Origin: Pseudomonadota bacterium
GTDB lineage: Bacteria; Pseudomonadota; Gammaproteobacteria; Burkholderiales; SG8-39
Assembly: GCA_947455195.1 (NCBI GenBank)
Contig: CANGMI010000007.1
Span: 62,001-126,000, forward strand
Reading direction: 5' to 3'
Length of the DNA stretch: 64,000 nucleotides
Below the pieces are notes generated by a model. The model did no database searches and had not been told where the DNA came from. It saw only the letters and a program-made list of their open reading frames with translations. A program made the position numbers and the translations under genes. This document shows, piece by piece, positions 33,170 to 42,100 of the stretch (positions within the stretch are counted from its first letter, which is position 1; every line of letters starts with the position of its first letter).

Positions 33170-34123
33170 ATGCGACTGCAGCAGTTGAAACTCATTCTTG
33201 CCATTGCCGAGCACGGGAGTCTGCGCGCGTCGGCACAGGTGCTTCATGTGACGCAGCCGGCGCTGACGAAGTCGTTGCGGCAACTCGAGGATGAGATCGG
33301 AGCACCGCTGGTCATTCGAACGCCACACGGTGTTCGTCTTGCGCCGGCGGGCGAGATTCTTGCTGCCCGTGCCGGCACCGCATTGCGAGAACTCGAGCAG
33401 GCGCGTGCCGATATCGACTGGCAGGTGCGACATGAACGCGCCCGGCTTGCGGTCGGACTCTCACCCGTGGCGGGCATCCTGCTGGCGCCGGGTGCCGTCG
33501 CCCGGTTTTGCGCCCGGGTGTCCGGGGTGCGCCTTCGCATCGTCGACGCCGTCTTCCCGCGGGCGCAGGCTCTCATCCGGTCGGGCGAGATCGATCTCGC
33601 GATCGGCCCGCTGCCCGCCGGCGAGCAGGGCTCCGACCTGGTGGCGCAGCCCTTGTTCGAGAGCGCCAATGTGGTGGTGGCACGGGCCAGCCATCCGCGG
33701 GTGGCTGCACGCCATCTGGCTGAACTCGCGGCAGCCCGCTGGGTGCTGGTCGGGCCACTCGGTGGGCCGGGTGACCCGGCCGGACTGGGTTGGGGTGCTG
33801 CGGGCGTGAAGCCTCCCGAGGTTCGTCTGGAGTGCGAATCGTTCTCGACCCTGCTCGCGATGATGTCAAGCGACGATCTTCTGGCAACCGTCCCGCGTGG
33901 TTTCCTCGAGCGCTATGGACGCCCGATGTCACTGGTTGAATTGCCGGTACAGGATGAACTGCCCGTCACCACGGTTCAGGCCATTCGGCGCGCCGACTCA
34001 CCACTGGGCGGTCCGTCGCGCCTGCTCCTGCAGAGCTTCGTGCATGAGGCGCGATTTGTCGTCAAAGACGCTCTTCCCGAAGCAGCCCCAGGGCCTCCTG
34101 CGCTGCCCGATCGCCGTAACTGA
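33170..34123 (+). CDS. LysR-family transcriptional regulator
   Basis: A 317-residue LTTR. The winged helix-turn-helix covers residues 1-60 (MRLQQLKLILAIAEHGSLRASAQ, then TQPALTKSLRQLEDEIG), and the effector domain follows with the typical GSLRASAQ/LARRL-like spacing. It is divergent from the sulfatase-cupin-Bug operon, which LTTRs of this layout usually control in response to a pathway compound. ATG 33170 is taken because it begins the HTH at the normal distance. Its last 62 bp overlap the end of the convergent bicupin gene. Confidence 0.88.
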   Translation: MRLQQLKLILAIAEHGSLRASAQVLHVTQPALTKSLRQLEDEIGAPLVIRTPHGVRLAPAGEILAARAGTALRELEQARADIDWQVRHERARLAVGLSPVAGILLAPGAVARFCARVSGVRLRIVDAVFPRAQALIRSGEIDLAIGPLPAGEQGSDLVAQPLFESANVVVARASHPRVAARHLAELAAARWVLVGPLGGPGDPAGLGWGAAGVKPPEVRLECESFSTLLAMMSSDDLLATVPRGFLERYGRPMSLVELPVQDELPVTTVQAIRRADSPLGGPSRLLLQSFVHEARFVVKDALPEAAPGPPALPDRRN

Positions 34124-35117
34124 AGATGACCGCACCGGCCGTTGACTCGAGTCGCGCTTCCACCCAGGGCGGAAGCGCGAAGAGGTCGCGGGGGCCGACC
34201 TCGAACCGGCTGTTGCCGAGCACCGCGGTTGCAGTGCCTTCGACCACGCAGCAGACCACACTCTCGGTCGAGCGCCACGCGCTGCCGCAGAAGCCCGCGG
34301 GCAGGTGCTGGAGGTACACCCCCATCGTCGGGAACGGATGTGCGCCGGTGCCGGGGTGCGCATAGCGCAGCTTGTAGCCGTGCACCGGGTCGGCGGCACG
34401 GGCGCGGGCCAGATCAGCGAGGGCTGCACGCGCTTGCGAATAACGATAGACCCACAGGGGTGTCGAGGTGTGCGCCCGCGCCTCGTAGTCGAGCGGGAGC
34501 ATGTTGCTTCCGAAGCGCGCCACACTTTCTCCGGAGGGGTGCGCCGGGGCGTAACTCTCGCTCGGTGCATCCTCGCGAAACATGGCACCGAAGAGCGCCA
34601 CCATCGCGGTGTCCAGACCGTCGAGCCACACCACGGGCTCATCCCCCAGATTGCCGTGCTCATGCCACATCCAGTTGGGGGTGACGATGAAGTCGCCCGG
34701 ATGCATCTCGATGCGTTCGCCCTCGACAGCCGTGTAGGCCCCTTCGCCTTCGATGATGAATCGCAGGGCGCTTGGCGAATGCCGGTGTGAGGGTGCGATT
34801 TCGCCTGGAATGATGACCTGCAGACCGGCATACAGCGTCTGGGTCGCGAAGGTCGAGCCACGCAGGCTGGGGTTTTCCAGAACCAGGACGCGCCGCTCGG
34901 CATCGCGCTTGGTGATGAGTCCGCAGGCCTCGTGCAGCGGCCCGCGCAGGTCGCCATAGCGCCACACGTGCGGGACGCAGGTCGAGCCCGGTTTCATCCG
35001 CGCGGTGCGCTCCCACAAGGGCATGACCGATAGCGGCGAGATGCTGGCGGAGAAGCGGGCCAGGGCCTCGGCCGAGGCGGTGGCGCTCGGCGGGGTGACC
35101 GGATGTGACTGGCTCAT
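34062..35117 (-). CDS. Gentisate 1,2-dioxygenase-like bicupin (first copy)
   Basis: A 351-residue bicupin of the gentisate/1-hydroxy-2-naphthoate dioxygenase family, about the family's length. The first cupin has SHRHSPSALRFIIEGEG and the third His in WMWHEHGN; the second cupin is weaker (FAL PPW near the end). Gentisate dioxygenases open the ring between C1 and C2 using Fe(II). I chose ATG 35117, since upstream in-frame sequence lies in the divergent gene. It overlaps the end of the LysR gene by 62 bp and is divergent from a Bug receptor at 169 bp. Salicylate or gentisate analogues are plausible substrates. Confidence 0.85.
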   Translation of the reverse strand: MSQSHPVTPPSATASAEALARFSASISPLSVMPLWERTARMKPGSTCVPHVWRYGDLRGPLHEACGLITKRDAERRVLVLENPSLRGSTFATQTLYAGLQVIIPGEIAPSHRHSPSALRFIIEGEGAYTAVEGERIEMHPGDFIVTPNWMWHEHGNLGDEPVVWLDGLDTAMVALFGAMFREDAPSESYAPAHPSGESVARFGSNMLPLDYEARAHTSTPLWVYRYSQARAALADLARARAADPVHGYKLRYAHPGTGAHPFPTMGVYLQHLPAGFCGSAWRSTESVVCCVVEGTATAVLGNSRFEVGPRDLFALPPWVEARLESTAGAVIFSYGDRAAQEALGLLREERL

Positions 35118-35286
35118 GATGGGTGTCCCTGCTGACAACGATATTGATCCGACCACCGTAGAATACGCCCCTGCGCCCTCGTCGCTGCCGGCGTCCCCTC
35201 GATCTTCCTGTGCTTCGATGATCCCCTGCGTGCCTGTCCGAATGATCCTTGATCCATGTCCACGTAGCCTGCCGGGCTGGCATGCC

Positions 35287-36339
35287 ATGGCGTTGCGTCT
35301 GCGACGGCTTGCGCGTGAGCCGGGGGCCGTGCTCACCAGGACCACCCTCGCGTTCGGAAAAGGTCTGGGGTTGGGTCTCGCCCTCGGATTCGGCACAGCG
35401 CTCGCGTCCGGCCATGCCAATGCGCAGGACGCTCCCAACTCGGTCTGGCCTGCCCGAACTGTCCAGTTCATCGTGCCCTACACCCCGGGTACGGGCGCTG
35501 ACATCCTCTCTCGCCTCCTCGCACCGCATCTCGCCCAGGCGTGGAAAGTGCCTGTGGTGACTGAAAACCGGGCCGGCGCCAGCGGCAACCTGGGCGCTGA
35601 TGTCGTGGCACGCGCCAACCCCGATGGTTACACCCTGCTGTTCACGGCAACGTCGTTCGCCACCAATCCGCCGCTGATGACGAGCTTGCCGTTCGATCCG
35701 GTGAAGAGCTTCGCGCCGGTGGCCGTGGTTGCGGCAAGCAGCATGGCGCTCCTGGTGAACCCGGGCGTGAATGCACGCAGCGTTCGCGAATTTGTCGAAC
35801 TGGCGAGGAACACACCCGGGTCGATGTACTACTCATCGACGGGCAACGGGGCACCACAGCATCTCACGATGGAACTCATCAAGCTCGAGGCAGGCATCGA
35901 TCTCGTGCATGTGCCCTACAAGGGGTCGGGCGGTGCCATCGCCGATCTGGTGGCGGGACATGTTCAGGCCATGGTCGCCTCGCTCCAGACCATCGCCCCC
36001 TTCGTGGCCAACGGACGGCTGCGGATGCTGGCCGTTCTCAGCGAGCGTCGTCAGAGCGCCTTTCCCGACGTGCCGACACTGGCCGAGGCCGGATATCCGG
36101 GCCTGGTGGTTGACACCTGGTATGCCGTGTTTGCGCCGGTCGGTACGCCTGGCCTTGTCATCGCGCGCGTCAACGCAGCGCTTGCCGAGGCAGCCACGCG
36201 TCCCGATGTCCGCGCCCAGATGGCACGCCAGGGAATGGCGCCGGTCGGTGGGCCGCCTGAGCGTCTGGCAGAGACCTTGCGGCGCGATCTGGCGCGCTGG
36301 GCGCGCGTGATCGCCGCCGCCCACATCAAGGCCGATTGA
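35287..36339 (+). CDS. Bug/TctC-family periplasmic solute receptor (D)
   Basis: A 350-residue Bug receptor. A hydrophobic signal region (LGLGLALGFGTALA) ends with likely cleavage near GHANAQD. The core follows: WPARTVQFIVPYTPGTGADI, VVTENRAGASG, NPDGYTLL and the VPYKGSGGAI block. The start is uncertain; ATGs at 35218, 35242 and 35287 are in frame and none has a strong Shine-Dalgarno. I took 35287 because it gives a basic n-region of usual length. The gene is divergent from the gentisate-dioxygenase-like bicupin and may import its substrate. Confidence 0.86.
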   Translation: MALRLRRLAREPGAVLTRTTLAFGKGLGLGLALGFGTALASGHANAQDAPNSVWPARTVQFIVPYTPGTGADILSRLLAPHLAQAWKVPVVTENRAGASGNLGADVVARANPDGYTLLFTATSFATNPPLMTSLPFDPVKSFAPVAVVAASSMALLVNPGVNARSVREFVELARNTPGSMYYSSTGNGAPQHLTMELIKLEAGIDLVHVPYKGSGGAIADLVAGHVQAMVASLQTIAPFVANGRLRMLAVLSERRQSAFPDVPTLAEAGYPGLVVDTWYAVFAPVGTPGLVIARVNAALAEAATRPDVRAQMARQGMAPVGGPPERLAETLRRDLARWARVIAAAHIKAD

Positions 36340-36463
36340 GAGGCACCCTTCCTGCGACGTGCTACCGCCCCGGGATCCGCAACCGCCTGATGCGCGTCCG
36401 CAGCATCCTGTTTTCAACAGACCCAGACAGTTTCAACCGACCGACACAGGGAGAAGCCTTGCA

Positions 36464-37222
36464 ATGAGCCTCATTCAGGACCTGGTGATTGCCTATCGCG
36501 TACTCGCCGAGCATGGCGTCATCGACGCCTACGGCCACGTGAGCGTGCGGTCCGATCGCGACCCCAGCCGCTACCTTCTTGCGCGCCACATCGCACCCGA
36601 GTTCGTTCGCGAGTCGGACATCATCGAGTACGACCTCGACAGCAATCCGCTTGATGCCGGTGACCGCCTGAGCGTGCGAGAGCGCTACATCCACGGCGAG
36701 ATCTACAAGTCGCGCCCCGAGGTGATGTGCGTGGTTCACAACCACTCGCCCTCGGTGATTCCGTTCAGCACGACCCGTGAGCCCATGCGCCCGATCTTCC
36801 ACATGTCGGCCTTCGTCGGGCAGGGCGTACCGAATTTCGAGATTCGCGATGCGCAGACCGGTACCGATCTGCTGGTGAAGACTCCCTATCTGGGAGCGGC
36901 CCTCGCGAAGACGCTGGGCGGCCATCCGGCCGCCCTGATGCGGGGTCACGGCTGCGTCACCGTCGGTGAAACCATTGCACGGGCGGTCGGGCGCAGCATC
37001 TACCTCGAGTCGAACGCGCGCATGCAACTGCAGGCCATGCTCATCGCGGGGCCGGGCGGCAAGGTCGACTTCATGCACGATGACGAAGTGGCGGCCTCAG
37101 CCCCGCGTCAGGAGTACGATCGCGGCTGGCACCTGTGGCGTACCCGAGTGCTCGCGCGCATGGCGCAGGAGGACAACGCGCTGCTCGACGAGGCCGGTGG
37201 CCCGCCGCCGCAGCACTTCTGA
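36464..37222 (+). CDS. Class II aldolase/adducin family protein
   Basis: A 252-residue protein of the class II aldolase family (fuculose-phosphate aldolase-like fold). The N-terminal block AYGHVSVRSDRDPSRYLLAR, the acidic IHGEIYKSRPEVMCVVHNHSP (zinc-binding HNH pair) and LMRGHGCVTVGETI with the third zinc His are present. Such proteins catalyse retro-aldol, decarboxylation or isomerisation of small oxygenated compounds. ATG 36464 has AGGGAGAAG upstream. It lies 124 bp after Bug receptor D on the same strand, and ends convergent with amidase 2. Substrate not predictable. Confidence 0.86.
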   Translation: MSLIQDLVIAYRVLAEHGVIDAYGHVSVRSDRDPSRYLLARHIAPEFVRESDIIEYDLDSNPLDAGDRLSVRERYIHGEIYKSRPEVMCVVHNHSPSVIPFSTTREPMRPIFHMSAFVGQGVPNFEIRDAQTGTDLLVKTPYLGAALAKTLGGHPAALMRGHGCVTVGETIARAVGRSIYLESNARMQLQAMLIAGPGGKVDFMHDDEVAASAPRQEYDRGWHLWRTRVLARMAQEDNALLDEAGGPPPQHF

Positions 37223-37293
37223 GTTTGCAAGACCTGGTTTCGAGCCACCCGGTACCCGGCCGCCCGCTCCTGAGCGGCCTGGGATCGCACCTG

Positions 37294-38745
37294 CTAGTCC
37301 CGGAACGCAGGCGGTGGCGCGAACCCGCGCCACGCATGCTCGAGCCAGCCCGCGATTGCGATGCCACGCAGATCGCTGAAGTCCGGACCAATGATCTGCA
37401 GGCCGATCGGCATGCCGCTCGTGCTGGTGCCCGCCGGTATGGCTGTCGAGGGCAGCAGCGGCAGGGTCGGCAGCCCGATCCAGAAATAACTGTCGCTGAT
37501 CGGCCGCATCACCCCGTCGATATCCAGCCGCTGCTCATGCTTGGGCGTCGAGTGCGTGTGCGGAAAGGCGCAGGTGGGTGTGATCGGCGCGATCACGGCA
37601 TCGTATTGGCGGAAGAAATCGGCCCAGCGGGCGCGAAGGCGGGTGCGTTCGAGATCACGCTCATGCCATTCGCGGTGCGACTGGGTGAGCCCGCGCAGGC
37701 GCAGCGCGTCATAGCCGCGATCGGCGGGATCGGTCGCTTGCGCCTGGTCGCGCAGGGCAGCGAGACCCTCGAGGGGAACCCGCGCCGAGGTCGAACCGCG
37801 CAGTACGGCAATATAGAGTTCGTAGTAGTCCTGGCTTGCCATCGGCAAGGCTGGGTCGAGTGTGACGGTGGCGCCACCAGCACGCAGTGCCTCGGCTGCG
37901 CCGAGCGCAGCCGCACGCGTGGCCTGGTCGACCGCAAACGTCGTGTCGCCGGTGATGACGCCGATACGCAGTCCGCGTGGCACGCTGGCCGGCGCCAGGG
38001 GCAGCGTGAGTTGCCAGGGCGCCCCTGGCTCCCCACCCGCGAGAACGCCCAGCGCGAGCGCCAGATCGGCACTCGTGCGCGCGAGTGGCCCCGCCACATT
38101 GAGGTCTGCGGCAGGCGCCTCCGCGATCATCGAATGCCCTTCGGTCGATACGATGCCGAAGGTGGGCTTGTGTCCGTAGACGCCGCAGAAGTGCGCCGGC
38201 ACCCGGATCGAGCCGCCGATGTCGCTGCCGATCTCGAGCGCACTCATGCCGCTAGCGAGTGCCGCTGCCGAGCCCCCCGATGAGCCACCGGCCGAGCGCG
38301 CCGCGTCCCACGGGTTGAGCGTGGTGCCGTAGAGCGCGTTGAACGACTGCCAGTCGGCGAGGTCCTTGGGCACATTGGTCTTGCCCAGAATGACCGCGCC
38401 CGCCCGACGCAGGCGCGCCACGGTGGCCGCATCGCGGCTTGCACGATGGTCGGCCCGATCGGGGTGCCCGAAGGTGGAGGGCGTGCCCGCGAGGTCGAAG
38501 CACTCCTTCACCGTCATTGGCACGCCAGCAAGCGGACCCAGGGTCTCACCGCGAGCGCGCGCCGCATCGATGGCACGAGCCTCCGATCGCGCTGCCTCGA
38601 AGCGACGCACGATCACCGCATTGATGCGCGTGTCGTCGCGCTCGATGCGGGCGATGTGCTCATCGACCCGTTCGAGCGCCGACACGGCGCCGCTCGCGAC
38701 ACCTGCTGCCAGTTCGCTCGCGCTCCGGTACCGTGCGGCGCTCAT
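37294..38745 (-). CDS. Amidase-signature family hydrolase (second copy)
   Basis: A 483-residue amidase-signature protein. The catalytic Lys is in VPMTVKECFD, the Gly/Ser motif is AGGSSGGSAAALASG, and the nucleophile block GSDIGGSIRVPA is canonical, in contrast to the modified one in the amidase at 7246-8661. Its start is 5 bp downstream of the stop of the decarboxylase-like gene at 38751, so the two form an operon. Overall sequence similarity to the first amidase seems moderate only. Substrate is unknown; an aromatic amide is a reasonable guess. Confidence 0.88.
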   Translation of the reverse strand: MSAARYRSASELAAGVASGAVSALERVDEHIARIERDDTRINAVIVRRFEAARSEARAIDAARARGETLGPLAGVPMTVKECFDLAGTPSTFGHPDRADHRASRDAATVARLRRAGAVILGKTNVPKDLADWQSFNALYGTTLNPWDAARSAGGSSGGSAAALASGMSALEIGSDIGGSIRVPAHFCGVYGHKPTFGIVSTEGHSMIAEAPAADLNVAGPLARTSADLALALGVLAGGEPGAPWQLTLPLAPASVPRGLRIGVITGDTTFAVDQATRAAALGAAEALRAGGATVTLDPALPMASQDYYELYIAVLRGSTSARVPLEGLAALRDQAQATDPADRGYDALRLRGLTQSHREWHERDLERTRLRARWADFFRQYDAVIAPITPTCAFPHTHSTPKHEQRLDIDGVMRPISDSYFWIGLPTLPLLPSTAIPAGTSTSGMPIGLQIIGPDFSDLRGIAIAGWLEHAWRGFAPPPAFRD

Positions 38746-38750
38746 CGGGG

Positions 38751-39743
38751 TCAGATCCGGCTGAGGTCGATGACCGAGGGGGTGAACAGCTCCTCGGGCG
38801 CGAGCTTGCGTGAGGATAGCCCCTGCTCGTGGTGGTAGCGGGTGAACACCTCGAGCGAATGGAGGTTTTCCTTGAAGCCGTAGGGCCAGAAATCCTCGCC
38901 CATCAGCTCTCGCGTGGCGTTGTACTCATGCACCACCCACGGCAGGGTGATGAGAAGCATGTTGATCTCGTTCAGATCGTGAATGGCCAGGCGCTTGGCT
39001 TCGGCAAAGGCCTTGTACACATTCACCGGTAGCCACGGGTGCTTTTCCACCAGCGACTTGCGGATGCCCACCATGTGCATGATCGGGAAGTGACGCGTAC
39101 GCTTGAAGTAGTCGGCCTCCACGTCCTTGAAGTTCGGAAAGAGGCGGGCCACGTTGGGCGAACCGCGCAGCAGGCAAGACGGCGCACGGGCACTGATCAT
39201 TGCGTCGATCTCGCCTGATTCGAGCATGCCCGAGAGCGTCTTGTCGTCGGGAATCTGCTGCAGGTCGATCGAGGGCGGCAGCTTGATCGGGGAGCGCTCG
39301 CCGCGGCCGGGTTGTTCGATGCCCCCGCGGCGCCAGTGCACCTGGTCGGCGCTGACACCGTAGTCATCGGAGAGGATGCCGCGAATCCACACGTTGGCGG
39401 TGATCTGGTACTCGGGCACGCCAATGATCTTGCCGCGCAGGTCCTCCGGGCGGGTGATGCCCTTCGAGGTATTGATGTAGATGCCCGAATGACGGAACAC
39501 TCGCGACAGGAAGGCCGGGACGCCGACGTACTGGGCCTCACCGCGAGCCGTCATGACCGTGTGGCTGCTCATCGAGATCTCGGTGATGTCGAATTCGCCG
39601 TACTTGAAGGCCCGGTGGAACGCCTCTTCGGGTTCGAGCACCGTCGGCACGATGTCGACGCCGTCGATCGAAACGCGACCATCGAACAGGGCGCGGGTAC
39701 GGTCGTAACCGGCACAGGCAAGGCTCAGTTGCAGCTTGCTCAC
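38751..39743 (-). CDS. 4,5-dihydroxyphthalate decarboxylase-like protein (second copy)
   Basis: A 330-residue homologue of the protein at 8669-9661: same length, with shared blocks such as SRVFRHSGIYI, GVPEYQITANVWIRG, SGMLESGEIDAMI, PWLPVNVYKAF, DFWPYGF and the RYHHEQGLSSRKL C-terminus. No signal peptide is present (MSKLQLSLACAGYDRT). It precedes amidase 2 by 5 bp, while the first copy follows amidase 1, so the pair occurs twice with swapped order. The family includes Pht5, which decarboxylates 4,5-dihydroxyphthalate to protocatechuate. The MFS permease gene is divergent. Confidence 0.8.
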   Translation of the reverse strand: MSKLQLSLACAGYDRTRALFDGRVSIDGVDIVPTVLEPEEAFHRAFKYGEFDITEISMSSHTVMTARGEAQYVGVPAFLSRVFRHSGIYINTSKGITRPEDLRGKIIGVPEYQITANVWIRGILSDDYGVSADQVHWRRGGIEQPGRGERSPIKLPPSIDLQQIPDDKTLSGMLESGEIDAMISARAPSCLLRGSPNVARLFPNFKDVEADYFKRTRHFPIMHMVGIRKSLVEKHPWLPVNVYKAFAEAKRLAIHDLNEINMLLITLPWVVHEYNATRELMGEDFWPYGFKENLHSLEVFTRYHHEQGLSSRKLAPEELFTPSVIDLSRI

Positions 39744-39833
39744 GGGATTGTCTCCATGGGTGTTCGGGGCCGCTATGATGCCTCACTCGCGCGCCGTGCG
39801 GCACGCGCATCGCCATCTCAGGGAGCCTCTGGC

Positions 39834-41027
39834 GTGAGCAATCCACCGGACGACGGTCTGTCGCAACGCCTGATCGCGGTCATCTTCATCACCATGCTGG
39901 TGGCGGCCTCGACCATGCACTTCTACACCCCGATGCTGGATGTCATCGGGCGCGAGTTCAGCGTCAGCGCGCGGCAGCTGGGCTGGATTCCGACCGCCAC
40001 CACGTTCGGCTTCGTCGGCGGCGTGCTCTTCCTCGCGCCGCTCGGCGACGTGTTCGACAAGCGGCATCTGATTCTTGCCCAGGTAGGCGCCGTGACACTG
40101 GCTCTGGCCATCATGGCGGTGACCAGCTGGTTCTGGGTGCTCGTCGTGGCCAGTGTCGTGGTCGGGATGGGCGCATCGACCTCGCAGCACCTGGTGGCGC
40201 TGACGGCACAACTGACCCCGCCGGCGCGACGCGGCGCCGTGATTGGTACCGTGCTCTCGGGCATGCTGCTGGGCATCCTCACCGGACGACTGCTGGGTGG
40301 CCTGGTCAGCGGCTGGTTTGGCTGGCGTGCCGGATTCGGCTTTGGCGCGCTCCTTGTTGCCTGCGTGCTCCCGCTCATCGTGCGCCTGCTGCCGAGCGCG
40401 CGTGGCACGAGTCAACTGGGGTATCTGGCCCTGCTCGGGTCTCTGGTTGGCCTGATGCGACGCTACCCGGTGGTCAATCGCACTTCACGGGTACAAGGGC
40501 TTCTGGGCATCGGCTACGGCGGCTTCTGGGCCATGCTGGCCCCCATGCTGGCTGCTGACCACCAGTTGGGCAGTGCGGCGGCAGGCCTCTTCGGGCTGCC
40601 GGGCGCGGCCGGCGTGCTGATTGCAGCGCCGGTCGGCCGCTGGGTCGACCGTGGCGGCTCGGCGAAGGCCGTGCTGGCCGGTACGCTGCTCGTTCTGGCT
40701 GCCTACGCCACGTTTGCGCTCGGGCCCTGGTCAGTCACCGCCCTCGTCGTGGGCGTGATGCTGCTCGACTTCGGCATCCGCACCAGTCTGGTTGCCAACC
40801 AGACCTTTCTGCTGGGCATCGAACCCGAGGCACGCGCCCGAGTGAACATGCTGCTGATGTTGCATACGTTTGGTGGCAACGGCCTCGGTGCCCTGCTGGC
40901 CAGCTATGCCTTCGATGCGTATGGCTGGCTCGGGGTGGTAGCCGTCGGATCGATGGCGGCTGCATCAGCGGCGACGCTGCACTGGCGTTCTCGCGCCGGG
41001 ATGGTGGTACCGGACACCGTTGCCTGA
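39834..41027 (+). CDS. MFS transporter
   Basis: A 397-residue major facilitator permease with about 12 hydrophobic segments. The loop between segments 2 and 3 reads GDVFDKRHLILAQ, a variant of the MFS G-x3-D-R-x-G motif, and TPPARRGAVIGTV and GLLGGLVSGWFGWRAGF fit the MFS exporter group. GTG 39834 has AGGGA upstream. It is divergent from the decarboxylase-like/amidase operon, so it could export or import a related compound. The direction of transport cannot be told. Confidence 0.88.
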   Translation: MSNPPDDGLSQRLIAVIFITMLVAASTMHFYTPMLDVIGREFSVSARQLGWIPTATTFGFVGGVLFLAPLGDVFDKRHLILAQVGAVTLALAIMAVTSWFWVLVVASVVVGMGASTSQHLVALTAQLTPPARRGAVIGTVLSGMLLGILTGRLLGGLVSGWFGWRAGFGFGALLVACVLPLIVRLLPSARGTSQLGYLALLGSLVGLMRRYPVVNRTSRVQGLLGIGYGGFWAMLAPMLAADHQLGSAAAGLFGLPGAAGVLIAAPVGRWVDRGGSAKAVLAGTLLVLAAYATFALGPWSVTALVVGVMLLDFGIRTSLVANQTFLLGIEPEARARVNMLLMLHTFGGNGLGALLASYAFDAYGWLGVVAVGSMAAASAATLHWRSRAGMVVPDTVA

Positions 41028-41076
41028 TTCAACCGGCGTCTGGTCGGGCCGGTGCGAGGCGGATGAGGTCGCGAGG

Positions 41077-41094
41077 GTTCACCGGCCGGTGAAC
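41077..41094. repeat. 18-bp perfect palindrome over the stop of the hydratase gene
   Basis: GTTCACCGGCCGGTGAAC spans the minus-strand stop codon (TGA at 41079-41081) in the 51-bp gap between convergent genes. It may act as a bidirectional terminator hairpin; no T-run. Confidence 0.45.
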
Positions 41095-41870
41095 TGCGGT
41101 GGCCGTTTTTCCTTCAGTGCCGCGAGGCCTTCCTGCAGGTCCTCCGACCGCATGCTGCGGATGTAGGCTTCCTGAATCGCGGCCTCGTCGTAGATGCCGC
41201 GGGCAATTGCATTGATATGCCGTTTCATGCTGCGCATCACGGTCGGTGCGCCGGCCGTGATCTGCTCGACGATGGCACTCACGCGGCCGGCGAGCTCTTC
41301 GGGGGCGACCCGTTCATGCAGATAGCCGAGGCGCTCGAGCATGTCGGCGGGTACCGGTTGACCCAGCAGGAATAGCCGCTTGGCCGTATCGGCCCCCAGC
41401 CGCTCGACATAGCGGCGCATGCCGCCCGGGTAGTAGTGCAAGCCGATGCGCGTCGCGGGCATCACGAGGCGTGAGCCAGTGACGCCGACCCGAAAGTCGC
41501 AGGCGAGTGCCACATCGGTGGCACCCCCGTAGACACTGCCATTGAGCGCGCATACGGTCGGTATCGAAAGGTCCTCGAGCCGATCGATCACCATGCCGAA
41601 GGTGATGCCATTGGCGGCCAGCGTGTGTACCGACTGGAGCGTATAGCCCGAACTGAAGGTCTTGCTGCCGGTACCGGTGACCACCAGCGCGCGCAGTTCG
41701 GGATGCCTGTCGATGGTCTCAAAGGCATCCATGAGCACCGCCAGATCATCCGGGTCGATGCGGTTGTGCTGGCTGGGGCGGCAGAACTGCAGCGTGGCCG
41801 TGTGGCCGTCGATGGTCAGGATCGGCGTGCGATCGGCAGGGAGGGGCGTTTCGTGGGCGCTCGTTGACAT
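41079..41870 (-). CDS. Enoyl-CoA hydratase/isomerase family protein
   Basis: A 263-residue crotonase-fold protein. It has the oxyanion-hole blocks TFSSGYTLQSV (first NH) and CALNGSVYGGATDVALACDFRV (second), but the first catalytic Glu position of hydratases is not obvious here: the second block lacks the usual GGGxE. This suggests an isomerase, hydrolase or lyase member rather than a classical enoyl-CoA hydratase. It is convergent with the MFS gene and divergent from malonyl-CoA decarboxylase at 230 bp. Confidence 0.85.
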   Translation of the reverse strand: MSTSAHETPLPADRTPILTIDGHTATLQFCRPSQHNRIDPDDLAVLMDAFETIDRHPELRALVVTGTGSKTFSSGYTLQSVHTLAANGITFGMVIDRLEDLSIPTVCALNGSVYGGATDVALACDFRVGVTGSRLVMPATRIGLHYYPGGMRRYVERLGADTAKRLFLLGQPVPADMLERLGYLHERVAPEELAGRVSAIVEQITAGAPTVMRSMKRHINAIARGIYDEAAIQEAYIRSMRSEDLQEGLAALKEKRPPQFTGR

Positions 41871-42100
41871 GGCGGCTGGGCAGGCTTCCTCGGGATGGAT
41901 CGATTATGGGCCAAGGCGTACCCGAGTGAGACTTTTGTTGTCTTGTGGCAAGGCGCTCCGGCAAGCGCGCCCGCGTGACGGGGACCGGGATTGTTATAGT
42001 GCCAGCAGGGCATGTCCGCTCGGGGTGATGTCACCGGGCGGTCGGGAGGCGCGCGGGATCGCGCCACGGGGCGGTGCGGGTCTGCACGAAGGGTGGCGTC

